Assembly: GCF_034932065.1 (NCBI RefSeq)
Contig: NZ_JAYGHP010000004.1
Location: forward strand, 179,585 to 243,584
DNA from: Crocosphaera sp. UHCC 0190
GTDB lineage: Bacteria; Cyanobacteriota; Cyanobacteriia; Cyanobacteriales; Microcystaceae
Direction: 5' to 3'
Length of the DNA stretch: 64,000 nucleotides
Positions 25,160 to 34,088 of this stretch are shown here, piece after piece (positions within the stretch are counted from its first letter, which is position 1; the number at the start of each line of letters is the position of its first letter). A program made the position numbers and the translations under genes. A model generated the notes under the pieces. That model saw nothing but the letters and a program-made list of their open reading frames with translations. It was not told the origin of the DNA and ran no database searches.

Positions 25160-25900
25160 GTGAAGCTCTTTGTCTACCATACTCCTGAACTAACGCCCCC
25201 TGATAGTTTACCTGATTGCGCTGTTGTGATTGATGTCTTGCGGGCAACAACTACCATTGCCACTGTTTTAGATGCGGGTGCTGAAGCTGTGCAAACCTTC
25301 AGTGATATCGACCAATTAATGCAGGTTAGCGAACAGTGGCTACCGCACAAACGCCTCAGAGCCGGAGAAAGAGGCGGCGCGAAGGTAGAAGGCTTTGAAT
25401 TAGGGAATTCTCCCCTAGACTGTACCCCCGAACGGGTTACGGATAAGCGTCTCTTTCTGACCACTACCAACGGCACTCGCGCCCTACAACGGGTAGAACA
25501 AGCCCCAACGGTGATCACCGCAGCTATGATCAACCGACAAGCGGCGGTTCAGTATTTGCTGAAAACTCAACCCGAAACCGTCTGGTTAGTGGGATCTGGA
25601 TGGGAAGGAGGCTATTCCTTAGAAGATACCGTCTGCGCGGGGGCGATCGCCTATGGATTAATTAACAATGATGCTGAAGCCATTAGCGTTGGCAATGATG
25701 AAGTGATCGCTGCCATTGCCCTTTATAGTCAATGGCATGATAATCTACTAGAGATGTTTCATCGCTGTAGTCATGGTCAGCGGTTATTACGCTTAAACTG
25801 TAACGAGGATTTAAAATACTGCGCTCAAAGGGATATTTTAACGGTATTACCTATCCAAAAATCCCCAGGGGTTCTCGTTAAACTCTCTGAATCATCCTAA
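25160..25900 (+). CDS. ComB family 2-phosphosulfolactate phosphatase
   Basis: The 246-residue protein belongs to the ComB family, whose founder hydrolyses 2-phosphosulfolactate in coenzyme M synthesis. [17 protein letters not shown]-type residues (here [13 protein letters not shown] near residue 20), the Arg/Gly loop [18 protein letters not shown] near 68, and TTTNGTRAL near 100 are conserved. Cyanobacteria do not make coenzyme M, so the true substrate is unknown. The start is GTG at 25160. A glycosyltransferase gene follows 27 bp later. Confidence 0.85.
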   Translation: MKLFVYHTPELTPPDSLPDCAVVIDVLRATTTIATVLDAGAEAVQTFSDIDQLMQVSEQWLPHKRLRAGERGGAKVEGFELGNSPLDCTPERVTDKRLFLTTTNGTRALQRVEQAPTVITAAMINRQAAVQYLLKTQPETVWLVGSGWEGGYSLEDTVCAGAIAYGLINNDAEAISVGNDEVIAAIALYSQWHDNLLEMFHRCSHGQRLLRLNCNEDLKYCAQRDILTVLPIQKSPGVLVKLSESS

Positions 25901-25927
25901 AAGCTATTCACTGAGGACAGGGAAGTT

Positions 25928-27118
25928 ATGAAAATTTTGGTATTGACTTGGGAATTTCCGCCGCGAATTGTAGGGGGAATTGCCCGTCATGTTGGCGAAT
26001 TATACCCAGAATTAGTTAACTTAGGCCATGAAATTCATTTAATCACCGTTGAGTTTGGCCAAGCCCCCGCTTATGAAGTGGTGGATGGTGTTCATGTTTA
26101 TCGGGTTCCCGTGGCGGGAGGAGATAATTTCTTCGCCTGGGTAGCTAATATGAACAATAGCATGGGCTATCATGGCGGTCAGTTAATCGAAGAACAAAAG
26201 AACTTTGATCTGATTCATGGCCATGACTGGTTAGTGGGAGATGCGGCGATCGCTCTCAAACATCTCTTTAAAATTCCCCTCGTTTCGACTATCCACGCCA
26301 CAGAATATGGTCGTTATAATGGCATTCATACCGATACTCAACGCTACATTGCCAGCCAAGAAGGAACCTTAATTTATAATTCCTGGCGGGTCATTGTTTG
26401 TAGTGATTATATGCGTCATGAACTGCAACGGGCCTTTCATACCCCTTGGGATAAAATGGACGTGGTTTATAATGGCATCCGTCCCGAAAAAAAAGGGCAT
26501 GATCCTGAGTTTGATTATCAAACCTTTCGCCGTCGTTTTGCCCACGATCATGAAAAAATTATCTATTATGTTGGTCGTATGACCCGCGAAAAAGGGGTAT
26601 CTATCCTCCTGCAAGCTGGGGCCAAAGTGCTTTGGGAAATGCAGGGTAATGCTAAATTAGTGATTATTGGCGGGGGTAATACCCATCATTTACAGGTTGA
26701 AGCCTGGCATTTGGGTATCTCAAACCGCTGTTGTTTTACGGGGTTTATGTCGGACGAAGATTTAGATAAGTTTCAAACTATCGCCGATTGTGCCGTTTTT
26801 CCCAGTTTATACGAACCTTTTGGTATTGTGGCCTTAGAAAGTTTTGCCGCGCGAGTGCCTGTGGTTGTATCTAATACAGGAGGACTACCAGAAGTGGTTC
26901 ATCATGGAACGACAGGTATTGTCACCTATGTTAATAACCCTGACTCTTTAGCTTGGGGAATTTTAGAGATTTTGAGAAATCCAGGTTATGGTCAATGGTT
27001 GGTAGAGAATGCCTATGAAGATTTAGGCCATCGCTTTAATTGGTTAAAACTGGCCCAACAGACGGAAATGGTTTATAAAGTTGTTGGTCAGCAGCGATCG
27101 CAAACAGTATGGCAGTAG
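25928..27118 (+). CDS. Family 4 glycosyltransferase
   Basis: The 396-residue GT-B protein has the N-terminal WEFPPRIVGGIARHV glycine-rich loop, HGHDWLVGD near residue 98, VVYNGIRPE near 180, and the C-terminal donor site SLYEPFGIVALESFA with the E-x7-E retaining-enzyme motif near residue 300. It resembles glycogen/trehalose-type GT4 enzymes, but acceptor and donor cannot be assigned. It probably acts in storage glycan or surface polysaccharide synthesis. Confidence 0.88.
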   Translation: MKILVLTWEFPPRIVGGIARHVGELYPELVNLGHEIHLITVEFGQAPAYEVVDGVHVYRVPVAGGDNFFAWVANMNNSMGYHGGQLIEEQKNFDLIHGHDWLVGDAAIALKHLFKIPLVSTIHATEYGRYNGIHTDTQRYIASQEGTLIYNSWRVIVCSDYMRHELQRAFHTPWDKMDVVYNGIRPEKKGHDPEFDYQTFRRRFAHDHEKIIYYVGRMTREKGVSILLQAGAKVLWEMQGNAKLVIIGGGNTHHLQVEAWHLGISNRCCFTGFMSDEDLDKFQTIADCAVFPSLYEPFGIVALESFAARVPVVVSNTGGLPEVVHHGTTGIVTYVNNPDSLAWGILEILRNPGYGQWLVENAYEDLGHRFNWLKLAQQTEMVYKVVGQQRSQTVWQ

Positions 27119-27340
27119 TTTTTGATACCTTTTTCGGTAATTGTTTAAGTTTCGTATCAAAGTTTGCGAGATTTAGTTAAGGGAAATCTGAGAATTGCGT
27201 GAGGAAAAAACAAGTTTTCTATAGTTATAATAAATTTCCTGCCAAGGGGATGTCAAATCACTCTTAAATTGCTTAGTATTTTCTAGGAAAGTCTGATCAG
27301 AGATTCGTTCAGTCTCTGGAATCAACGAGAGATATTTGAT

Positions 27341-27565
27341 GTGAGGACAACAGACGTGAATGCTGCAATAATCCGACAACTTTGGTCTATTGTCGAAGAA
27401 AGCTCCGATAAAACTGTCATGAGTTTAAATGACTCCGACTTAGTTAATCAATTACTCCATAAGCTTCAGGCGCGGCAATACCTCTCTGCTGAAGATTGGT
27501 ATGTTATGAGTGCTTATCTCAGTTCTAGAACCCTTCTAATTCGGGAAATCGCCCAATCTCAATAA
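27341..27565 (+). CDS. Small hypothetical protein
   Basis: The 74-residue soluble protein starts with GTG at 27341, or possibly GTG at 27356. It is mostly helical, with LVNQLLHKLQARQYLSAEDW in the middle. No domain recognised. It lies between a glycosyltransferase and a hydrolase gene in the same direction but is separated by over 90 bp on each side. Confidence 0.5.
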   Translation: MRTTDVNAAIIRQLWSIVEESSDKTVMSLNDSDLVNQLLHKLQARQYLSAEDWYVMSAYLSSRTLLIREIAQSQ

Positions 27566-27659
27566 GGTATCGAGAATTTACTGACGGCAGAAGATTGCAC
27601 CCACAAGATCGAGAAAATGTTACACAATGTAGAGAGTTGAACCCAGTTAACGAAGTCCT

Positions 27660-28565
27660 ATGGTGCAATTTTCTTCAATCAATTCCCTGTCCCTGACGGA
27701 TGAAAAAACCTGGATGTGGCGAGGGTTTCCCATTGCCTATCAAAGCTACGGCGAAACGGGGCCGGCCGTTGTTCTCGTACATGGATTTGGGGCTTCTTGG
27801 CGACATTGGCGGAAAAATATCCCCTTTTTGGGACAAAATTGCCGTTGTTATGCCCTTGATTTAATTGGGTTTGGGGGTTCAGCTAAACCCTCTCCCAAAC
27901 AAGACATTGACTATACCTTTGAAACCTGGGGACAACAGGTGGCTGATTTTTGTCAAGAAGTGGCTGGAAGTCCTGCTTTTTTGGTGGGTAACTCTATCGG
28001 TGGTGTGGTGGTGATGCAAGCTGCTGTGAGTTATCCTCAATGGGTGTTAGGGGTTGCCGTACTTAATTGCTCCTTAAGATTACTCCATGAACGCAAACAG
28101 GCGACTTTATCCTGGTATCGTCGAGTAGGAGCGGCTTTTGCTCAAAGAATTTTAGCCAACCAGGGGATTGGTTCGCTCTTTTTTCAACAAATTGCCAAAC
28201 CCCGAACCGTTCGCAGGATTCTCTTACAAGCTTATCATCGCTCAGAAGCTGTCACGGATGAGTTGATTGATATTTTACTCAAACCAGCCCAAGATGAGGG
28301 GGCCGTGGCGGTGTTTTTAGCCTTTATAGCCTATTCTCAAGGGCCACTACCAGAGGATTTATTACCGATTTTGCCCTGTCCTACCATTTTCTTATGGGGA
28401 ACGGAAGATCCTTGGGAAAACATTGAATTAGCAAGAGAATGGGCCAATTATCCAAATGTTGAACAATTTATTCCTTTAGAGGGAGTGGGCCATTGTCCGC
28501 AAGATGAAGCCCCAGAATTAGTTAATCCGATTTTACAAGAATGGATTTTACGACATGGTTCATAA
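27660..28565 (+). CDS. Alpha/beta-fold hydrolase
   Basis: The 301-residue hydrolase has the oxyanion HGFGASWRHW near residue 42, the nucleophile elbow VGNSIGGVV (Ser about 112), the acid in WGTEDPWENI near 247, and the catalytic His in GVGHCPQDEAPE near 279. It resembles the chloroplast/cyanobacterial pheophytinase-like branch of this family, but substrate is not determined. No signal peptide. Confidence 0.85.
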   Translation: MVQFSSINSLSLTDEKTWMWRGFPIAYQSYGETGPAVVLVHGFGASWRHWRKNIPFLGQNCRCYALDLIGFGGSAKPSPKQDIDYTFETWGQQVADFCQEVAGSPAFLVGNSIGGVVVMQAAVSYPQWVLGVAVLNCSLRLLHERKQATLSWYRRVGAAFAQRILANQGIGSLFFQQIAKPRTVRRILLQAYHRSEAVTDELIDILLKPAQDEGAVAVFLAFIAYSQGPLPEDLLPILPCPTIFLWGTEDPWENIELAREWANYPNVEQFIPLEGVGHCPQDEAPELVNPILQEWILRHGS

Positions 28566-28620
28566 TATTTATTTCGTCTTAACGTAAAGCTTTTGGCTAT
28601 TTTGGTCTGGTTGGGGTACT

Positions 28621-29580
28621 TCACGCAGAAAGAGACTTGTGGATGGTTTCTTCATTGAGGAGATTAACCCCCTGACGAACCAGATCACAAAAATGAGCAA
28701 TGGGAGGAATGGTTAAGCGATCGCTGGTGGTAACTAAGACCACTTGACGGGTTAAATTGACTGTAGGTTTTTCAGTTGAAATATCAAGAATAGGACTTAA
28801 AGAACGGACAGCCAAACTGTTATCTTGACGAGTTTCTATTAAGGCAGTTTCTGGCAATAACGCAATAATTTCCCCTTGTCTTACCACCCCACGAAAAGCA
28901 TCTAAGGTATTTAATTCCATCACCGCATTAATGGTTAAATTTTGATGAGCAAACCATTCTTGTAAGAGTCTTTGCATTCCATAGCCATCTTTAAACATCA
29001 CTTGAGGATATTTACTTAATTCTATGTGAGGGATAGTTTTATAGGCAGTTAAGGGATGATTTGCTGCCATTAAAACTTCGATATTTTCCTCATATAATAA
29101 ACTGACGCTCATTTCGGGGCTAGTCGTCAAAAAACGATTATTCATGACAATAGCAATATCCACCAACCCATCCCGTAAAACCTTTAAAGCGCGATCGCTT
29201 CCCAAGGCAGTCACCCGCAACTGTACGTTAGGATAATTTTGGCAAAATTGTTGTAAAATTGGCGGTAAAAAGTGAGAACAGACAGAATGAATGGCAGCAA
29301 CACATAAATCTGGTTGTCTTCCGGCCTGTAAATCAATAATTTCTTGCGTAACAGTAGCCCATTCTTGGCAAATCTTGCGGGCCCGTGGCAGCAATTTGTC
29401 CCCTGCGACCGTTAGTTTAGCTTGAGTTGAGCGATGAAACAATAATGTCCCTAAAGCAGCTTCTAGGGCTTGAATTTGTCGGCTGATGGTAGATTGGGTA
29501 ATCCCACACTGATTCGCTGCCTGTCCAAAATTTCCCGTTTCTGCGATCGCTAAAAATGCCTGTAACTGCTCAATTCGCAT
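28621..29580 (-). CDS. ntcB: LysR-type regulator of nitrogen assimilation (NtcB-like)
   Basis: The 319-residue LysR protein has an N-terminal winged helix (LAIAETGNFGQAANQCGITQ, then STISRQIQALEAALG) and an effector domain with VAAIHSVCSHFLPPILQ and FKDGYGMQRLLQEWF. These resemble NtcB, the co-activator of nitrate-assimilation genes in cyanobacteria. The identity is strongly supported by a textbook NtcA-activated promoter 31-72 bp upstream, because ntcB is an NtcA target. No nir/nar genes are in view. Other LysR types remain possible. Confidence 0.75.
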   Translation of the reverse strand: MRIEQLQAFLAIAETGNFGQAANQCGITQSTISRQIQALEAALGTLLFHRSTQAKLTVAGDKLLPRARKICQEWATVTQEIIDLQAGRQPDLCVAAIHSVCSHFLPPILQQFCQNYPNVQLRVTALGSDRALKVLRDGLVDIAIVMNNRFLTTSPEMSVSLLYEENIEVLMAANHPLTAYKTIPHIELSKYPQVMFKDGYGMQRLLQEWFAHQNLTINAVMELNTLDAFRGVVRQGEIIALLPETALIETRQDNSLAVRSLSPILDISTEKPTVNLTRQVVLVTTSDRLTIPPIAHFCDLVRQGVNLLNEETIHKSLSA

Positions 29581-29610
29581 TGATGGGGCTGTTTAAATCC
29601 TATATCTTCA

Positions 29611-29652
29611 ACCATAACGGATTTGGTTGCCAACTTTGGTAGAAATTGATAC
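29611..29652 (-). promoter_or_regulatory. NtcA-activated promoter of ntcB
   Basis: On the minus strand GTATCAATTTCTAC matches GTA-N8-TAC exactly. Exactly 22 bases later comes TATGGT, matching the TA-N3-T -10 box. This is the canonical spacing of NtcA class II promoters. The -10 lies about 30 bp before the ntcB ATG. Confidence 0.85.
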
Positions 29653-29660
29653 AGCAAAAG

Positions 29661-29691
29661 AAAACCCCAACTTCTGTCTAATAAGTTGGGG
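29661..29691 (-). terminator. Terminator of the Bax-inhibitor-1 gene
   Basis: On the minus strand ACCCCAACTT and AAGTTGGGGT form a stem, followed by a T-rich tail. It lies 11 bp after the BI-1 stop and 8 bp before the NtcA site. Confidence 0.85.
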
Positions 29692-29702
29692 TAGTTTCTC
29701 AC

Positions 29703-30431
29703 CTAATCACGACCATTAATCGCAATCAGTAATCTTAAAATAAAGATAAATAAATTGATGTAAGTCAGATACATCGACAAAGCAGCAGAAAGATACTGAT
29801 CATTACGGTAAGTACGGGGAAGAATGTAAAAATCTACCACCGCTGCGCCCGCAAACAGAAAGACACCTAACCCAGAAATGGCAATTTCTAACCAAGTGGG
29901 GGTAAAAACACCAAACATCGCCAAAATAAACTGGCCGAATACCACCACACACAGGGCAATAATACCTAATCCAATAGTTTTGGTTAGGGCCATACCATCT
30001 TCTTCAGACAAATTCGATCCCACACTGCGGGCCACAATAAAAGTGATACCACAACCCAAAGCAGCGATCGCAATCCCTTGAATACCCACATTTTGAGTAC
30101 CGAGGGCTACATAAACAAGACCCGTGAGGGTATATCCCGTTAGTAGACTATAGAGCGTGAGTAGGGGTAATGCGGTGCTATTATTACCGTTTCTCGCAAC
30201 ATTTTGGGCTACAAAGAAGAGAACTAACTGTAAAACAATAGCTACGAAGAAACTGGGGAAAAACAAACCCGGATTGGATTGGATAATTCCTAATCCCCCA
30301 TAGGTTCCTACAGCAGTTAAAACTAATCCACCCCCAACGAAGGGTAAAGCATTGGCGATGACGTTTGGGCCAACCAACTGTTGACCTTGGACTTCACGCA
30401 TCGCTTGACGAAAGTTGCTGGTATTGCTCAT
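29703..30431 (-). CDS. Bax inhibitor-1/YccA family membrane protein
   Basis: The 242-residue protein has seven predicted membrane segments and the BI-1 pattern: an N-terminal soluble stretch, SLLTGYTLTGLVYVALG near residue 95, and a final section with AAVVDFYILPRTYRND and ALSMYLTYINLFIFILRLL. Bacterial members (YccA, YetJ) modulate FtsH protease or calcium leak. It sits divergent from sigF and upstream of ntcB, but ends in its own terminator. Confidence 0.9.
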   Translation of the reverse strand: MSNTSNFRQAMREVQGQQLVGPNVIANALPFVGGGLVLTAVGTYGGLGIIQSNPGLFFPSFFVAIVLQLVLFFVAQNVARNGNNSTALPLLTLYSLLTGYTLTGLVYVALGTQNVGIQGIAIAALGCGITFIVARSVGSNLSEEDGMALTKTIGLGIIALCVVVFGQFILAMFGVFTPTWLEIAISGLGVFLFAGAAVVDFYILPRTYRNDQYLSAALSMYLTYINLFIFILRLLIAINGRD

Positions 30432-30693
30432 AACCTTAATCTCTACTGATTCGATAAATCACGTGAAGGATTACTTAAGTTTTATAGCTGAAATTGAGAG
30501 CAAATAGCTAGTCAAGAATACCGAATAAGTCGGGGATAGGGAAGATAGGGGTTAAGTTTTAGGGATTAGACATGAATGCCACCCATCAACCCATAAGTTT
30601 TTTGGTTCATTTCAGATTAACCCTTGGTAAAGTACCCTTGGCCAATTTGCGTATTTACTCGGAGTTAGAAAATAGAGGTCTGAGAGATTTCCG

Positions 30694-30699
30694 TATAAT
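30694..30699 (+). promoter_or_regulatory. Putative -10 box (TATAAT) upstream of sigF
   Basis: A perfect TATAAT lies about 100 bp upstream of the sigF ATG in a 370-bp divergent intergenic region. No good -35 TTGACA is visible at the expected spacing, so it may be an activator-dependent or type 2 promoter. Confidence 0.4.
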
Positions 30700-30801
30700 G
30701 CCGATAGTAGGGAATTTCTCTGAGAAGGACAATAAGGAGATGTAGAGAACATTCCTTAGTGACTTGGCGATTTAATAAAACCTTATTATGGATGTAAGAT
30801 C

Positions 30802-31587
30802 ATGACGACTCAGTATAGTAAATCTTCTCAGAAAAATAACTTACATAATCTAGAGCTTCTCAGTGCTTATGCGCGTAATCCTTCTCTAGAACTGCGTAAT
30901 CGTTTAGTCGAGCATAATTTAGGTTTAGTACGTCAAGTGGCCCACCGCATCAGTCGGCAGTGTTCTGAACCCTACGAAGATTTAGAGCAGATTGGCTATT
31001 TGGGACTAATTCGCGCCATTGAAAGGTTTAATCCCCAACAAGGATGTGCCTTTAGCTCCTTTGCCATTCCTTACATTCGCGGTGAAATGCTTCACTATCT
31101 GCGGGATAAAGGAAGTGTCATGAGAATTCCCAGACGTTGGCAAGAACTTTACAATCGCGCCAAGAAACTACGGAAACAATTAACCGCCAGTTTAGGTAGA
31201 CCCCCGATAGATCTCGAATTAGCTGAGGCCTTAGGTGTACCCTTAGCAGAATGGAACGAATGCCAACTGGCCCTACAAAACCGTCTTTTAGTGAGTTTAG
31301 ATGCTACGGTTAGCCAAAATGTGGATTGTTCCATCAGCTTTGGGGAAACCTTACCTGATCACGAATATCAAGCCAAACAAAAACTGGAAGAAGATCGCTT
31401 ACAATTACAACGAGCTATGAGCCAGTTGGAAGAAAAAACCAAAGCGGCGATTGAATGTGTGTTTTTACGGGAGTTACCCCGCAAAGAAGCGGCCAAACAA
31501 ATTGGGATGAGTCCCATGACAGTTACCCGTCATTTACAAAAGGGCATTCAACAGTTAAGTGCCTTATTAGAACCCCAAGTAGCTTAA
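30802..31587 (+). CDS. sigF: Group 3 sigma factor SigF
   Basis: The 261-residue sigma factor lacks region 1. Region 2 (GLVRQVAHRISRQC, then YEDLEQIGYLGLIRAIERF and FSSFAIPYIRGEMLHYLRD), region 3 and region 4 (ELPRKEAAKQIGMSPMTVTRHL) match the SigF/SigB/SigG stress-type branch. In cyanobacteria SigF controls pilus, motility and cell-surface genes. Its stop codon shares the palindromic TTAA with the stop of the convergent oxidoreductase gene (4-bp overlap). Confidence 0.9.
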   Translation: MTTQYSKSSQKNNLHNLELLSAYARNPSLELRNRLVEHNLGLVRQVAHRISRQCSEPYEDLEQIGYLGLIRAIERFNPQQGCAFSSFAIPYIRGEMLHYLRDKGSVMRIPRRWQELYNRAKKLRKQLTASLGRPPIDLELAEALGVPLAEWNECQLALQNRLLVSLDATVSQNVDCSISFGETLPDHEYQAKQKLEEDRLQLQRAMSQLEEKTKAAIECVFLRELPRKEAAKQIGMSPMTVTRHLQKGIQQLSALLEPQVA

Positions 31588-32588
31588 GCTATCAATAAGG
31601 CAATTTTTCCGGTTGTTGAGCCTGTTTCTAAAGCTTTATGGGCATTAGTCGCTTCTTCTAAGGGAAAGGTTTGACTGAGATGAATGTTTAATTTACCCTC
31701 ATCAATTAATGTGGCACATTGTTCTAGAATCCCAGTTTGATGTCTTTGGGCCTGCTCTAATCCCATCAAAGCGGGCGTTAACATCAATTCTAAGCTCAGC
31801 CGTAAATTCCGATTGCGGGCAACTTTTAAATCACCGATCGCCTGATCGGGTTGTAAAATTGTCACCAGATCACCGTAGACTTTAACGGCCCCACAAGTAT
31901 CAAAAAAGGTTTGGCCGCCAATCGTGTCAAAGGCGAGATCAACCCCTTCTCCCTGAGTCCAAGTTAAAACAGCTTGTACAAAGTCGGTTTGTTTATACAA
32001 AATTGGCTCATCGGCCCCCAATTGACGCACTAATCTGGCTTTATCGGTGGTTCCGACGGTAGTAGAGACTTGGGCCCCTTTAAGCTTGGCTAATTGAATG
32101 GCTACATGACCGACACCTCCGGCCCCACCATGAATCAGAACGGTTTGCCCCTTTTCTAATCTACCGCGATCAAACAAGGCTTCCCAAACGGTAATTAAAA
32201 CCAAGGGGGCCGCCGCCGCTTCCGCAAAGGAAAGGGTTGTTGGTTTTAAGGCCACTAATTTTTCTTCAACAACGGCATATTCGCCATAGTTTCCGGTTCC
32301 TGCTTTTCCCAGTCCTCCGGCACAAAAATAGACCTCATCCCCTGGTTTAAATCCCTTGACCTCTGCTCCAACCTTTTCGACAATTCCTGCCCCATCACAG
32401 CCCAAAATAGCGGGCATAGCATCAGGGTAAAATGTCCCTCGTTGTCGCAACTTGGTGTCAATGGGGTTAATTCCTGCTGCTTTGAGTTTAACGAGAATTT
32501 CGGTGGTGGTAGTGATCTGAGGGATCGGGATCTCTGTAAGGGTTAGGACATCAGGGTTTCCTGGTGTCGTCATGATTACTGCTTTCAT
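31584..32588 (-). CDS. Zinc-independent quinone oxidoreductase-like dehydrogenase (MDR)
   Basis: The 334-residue medium-chain dehydrogenase/reductase has an N-terminal GroES-like domain (LKAAGINPIDTKLRQRG) and the NADPH-binding HGGAGGVGHVAIQLAK near residue 150. It lacks the zinc-site Cys/His residues of alcohol dehydrogenases, so it is of quinone oxidoreductase/enone reductase type. It is the last gene of a leftward run with the VOC protein 12 bp upstream. Confidence 0.87.
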   Translation of the reverse strand: MKAVIMTTPGNPDVLTLTEIPIPQITTTTEILVKLKAAGINPIDTKLRQRGTFYPDAMPAILGCDGAGIVEKVGAEVKGFKPGDEVYFCAGGLGKAGTGNYGEYAVVEEKLVALKPTTLSFAEAAAAPLVLITVWEALFDRGRLEKGQTVLIHGGAGGVGHVAIQLAKLKGAQVSTTVGTTDKARLVRQLGADEPILYKQTDFVQAVLTWTQGEGVDLAFDTIGGQTFFDTCGAVKVYGDLVTILQPDQAIGDLKVARNRNLRLSLELMLTPALMGLEQAQRHQTGILEQCATLIDEGKLNIHLSQTFPLEEATNAHKALETGSTTGKIALLIA

Positions 32589-32600
32589 AATTTTGTTCGA

Positions 32601-32963
32601 TTATTTAGCAGCAACAGCAGCAGGTTGCAGTAAACTTAACAAATGTCCATCAGGAGTCCGTACCGCCGCAACTTTGCCAAAGGAGGGTTCCCTCACTCTT
32701 CCTTCTAGTTTTGCGCCCATTTCTTCTAATTTTGACAGCAGACTCATCACATCATCTACATGAAAACTGAGAATGGGTGAATATCCGGCTTCGGGATTTT
32801 CTGAGGCGGCGTGTAGGGCAATGGTTGTCCCATTGGCATCTAATTCTGCCCAACCTGGACTGGACATCTTGACTTTGAGTCCTAAGCCTTCACTATAAAA
32901 TTTTACGGTGGCCGGAATGTCTTTGACCATCAACATGACGTGTCTAAATTCTGCGGACATCAT
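32601..32963 (-). CDS. VOC (glyoxalase/bleomycin-resistance) family protein
   Basis: The 120-residue protein has the two beta-alpha-beta-beta-beta units of the VOC fold: FRHVMLMVKDIPATVKFY at the start, GTTIALHAASE near residue 47, ILSFHVDDV near 65, and RTPDGHLLSLLQP near 103. His and Glu positions suit a metal site. Substrate unknown. It probably belongs to one transcript with the quinone oxidoreductase gene. Confidence 0.87.
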   Translation of the reverse strand: MMSAEFRHVMLMVKDIPATVKFYSEGLGLKVKMSSPGWAELDANGTTIALHAASENPEAGYSPILSFHVDDVMSLLSKLEEMGAKLEGRVREPSFGKVAAVRTPDGHLLSLLQPAAVAAK

Positions 32964-32995
32964 TGTTTCTCCTTCGCTTGAGTCTTTACTTATCT

Positions 32996-33592
32996 TTACA
33001 TTTTCTGATGATTTTTTTCAATAAACCCTAAAAGATATTCTATAAATGGTTTCGTTGCTCGCAGATAACAAGCGTGTCCGGCATTATTTAAAATTACTTT
33101 TTGAGCCTTGGGCATAGCCTTAACTAATTCTTCTGCTAAACTAACAGGAACGGTGCGATCATTACTGCCCCAAATGGCTAAAGTAGGTATTTCAATACCC
33201 GTTAATTTCGCTTTAAATCTCGTGATTCCAACGGGAGCAACTGCGACAAAACCTCCTAATTTTTCGGGATATTTAGTCACTAAAGGAAGGCTATAACGTC
33301 CACTCATAGAAGGAGAAACAACAATGGGATCTTTAAGGTTTAAACTATCAATTAAGCTCAAGAGAAAACTATTTTCAAAACCCGACAGACTTTGAGATTT
33401 ACCATGACTCGGTAAATCAACAGCGATCGCATAATATCCCGCTTTATCTAAGGCTTCTAAGACTCCAATTTCTTGCCATGTTTCTGCCTGAAAACTCGCA
33501 CCATGAAGTAATAATATCGGAAAATTCTGAGACTTTCCAACTTCTAAATAATGGATTTTGGCACCGTGAATCATAACTGTCTTGGAGAGCAT
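32996..33592 (-). CDS. Short alpha/beta hydrolase
   Basis: The 198-residue hydrolase has HGASFQAETWQE (oxyanion region), a nucleophile elbow VSPSMSGRYSLP (Ser in SMSG), WGSNDRT (acid), and NAGHACYLR (His). It is shorter than usual because the cap domain is minimal, like the ABHD14 branch. No signal peptide. It is transcribed with the neighbouring leftward genes. Confidence 0.83.
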   Translation of the reverse strand: MLSKTVMIHGAKIHYLEVGKSQNFPILLLHGASFQAETWQEIGVLEALDKAGYYAIAVDLPSHGKSQSLSGFENSFLLSLIDSLNLKDPIVVSPSMSGRYSLPLVTKYPEKLGGFVAVAPVGITRFKAKLTGIEIPTLAIWGSNDRTVPVSLAEELVKAMPKAQKVILNNAGHACYLRATKPFIEYLLGFIEKNHQKM

Positions 33593-33672
33593 AAGTCTTT
33601 TTTCCGGTGTTTTTCAGGGTCATTGTAGAGAAAATTAACTCAAAATTTACTAATATTCTCTACAATTTAATT

Positions 33673-34032
33673 TTAAACTTCTGCCAAATCAACCCAAATA
33701 CTGCCTTCTTCTGCTTTAATTGGAAACACAGGTAAGGCTTTTTCTTGGGATATCATTCCTAGGGCTTTTCCCACTAATGGAGGCCAAGGTGTCCACTCTT
33801 TCACTGCCCCGGTTTTGAGGTCAAATGAACTACGGTGCATCGGGCAAACAATGGCACCATCATCAGTAATTTTTCCTTTTTTCATCGAAATTTTCATGTG
33901 AGGACAAGTATTACTCACTGCATATAATTGTCCTTGATGATTGAGTAATAATAAATTATAGTTGCCAACTTTTACGACTTGACGAGAATCAGTCGGAAGG
34001 GTATCAGCCGCGATTACTTTTGTCCAACTCAT
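33673..34032 (-). CDS. Rieske [2Fe-2S] domain protein
   Basis: The 119-residue single Rieske domain has the ligands in CPHMKISM (Cys-x-His) and CPMHRSSFDL (Cys-x-x-His). It has no transmembrane segment, so it is a soluble ferredoxin-like Rieske protein rather than part of the b6f complex. It may serve an oxygenase or other redox partner; none is adjacent. Confidence 0.9.
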   Translation of the reverse strand: MSWTKVIAADTLPTDSRQVVKVGNYNLLLLNHQGQLYAVSNTCPHMKISMKKGKITDDGAIVCPMHRSSFDLKTGAVKEWTPWPPLVGKALGMISQEKALPVFPIKAEEGSIWVDLAEV

Positions 34033-34088
34033 TGTTAATAATTTCCCATTGATAATGTAAGTTACTCTAACATTTTTTGCTCAACCTT

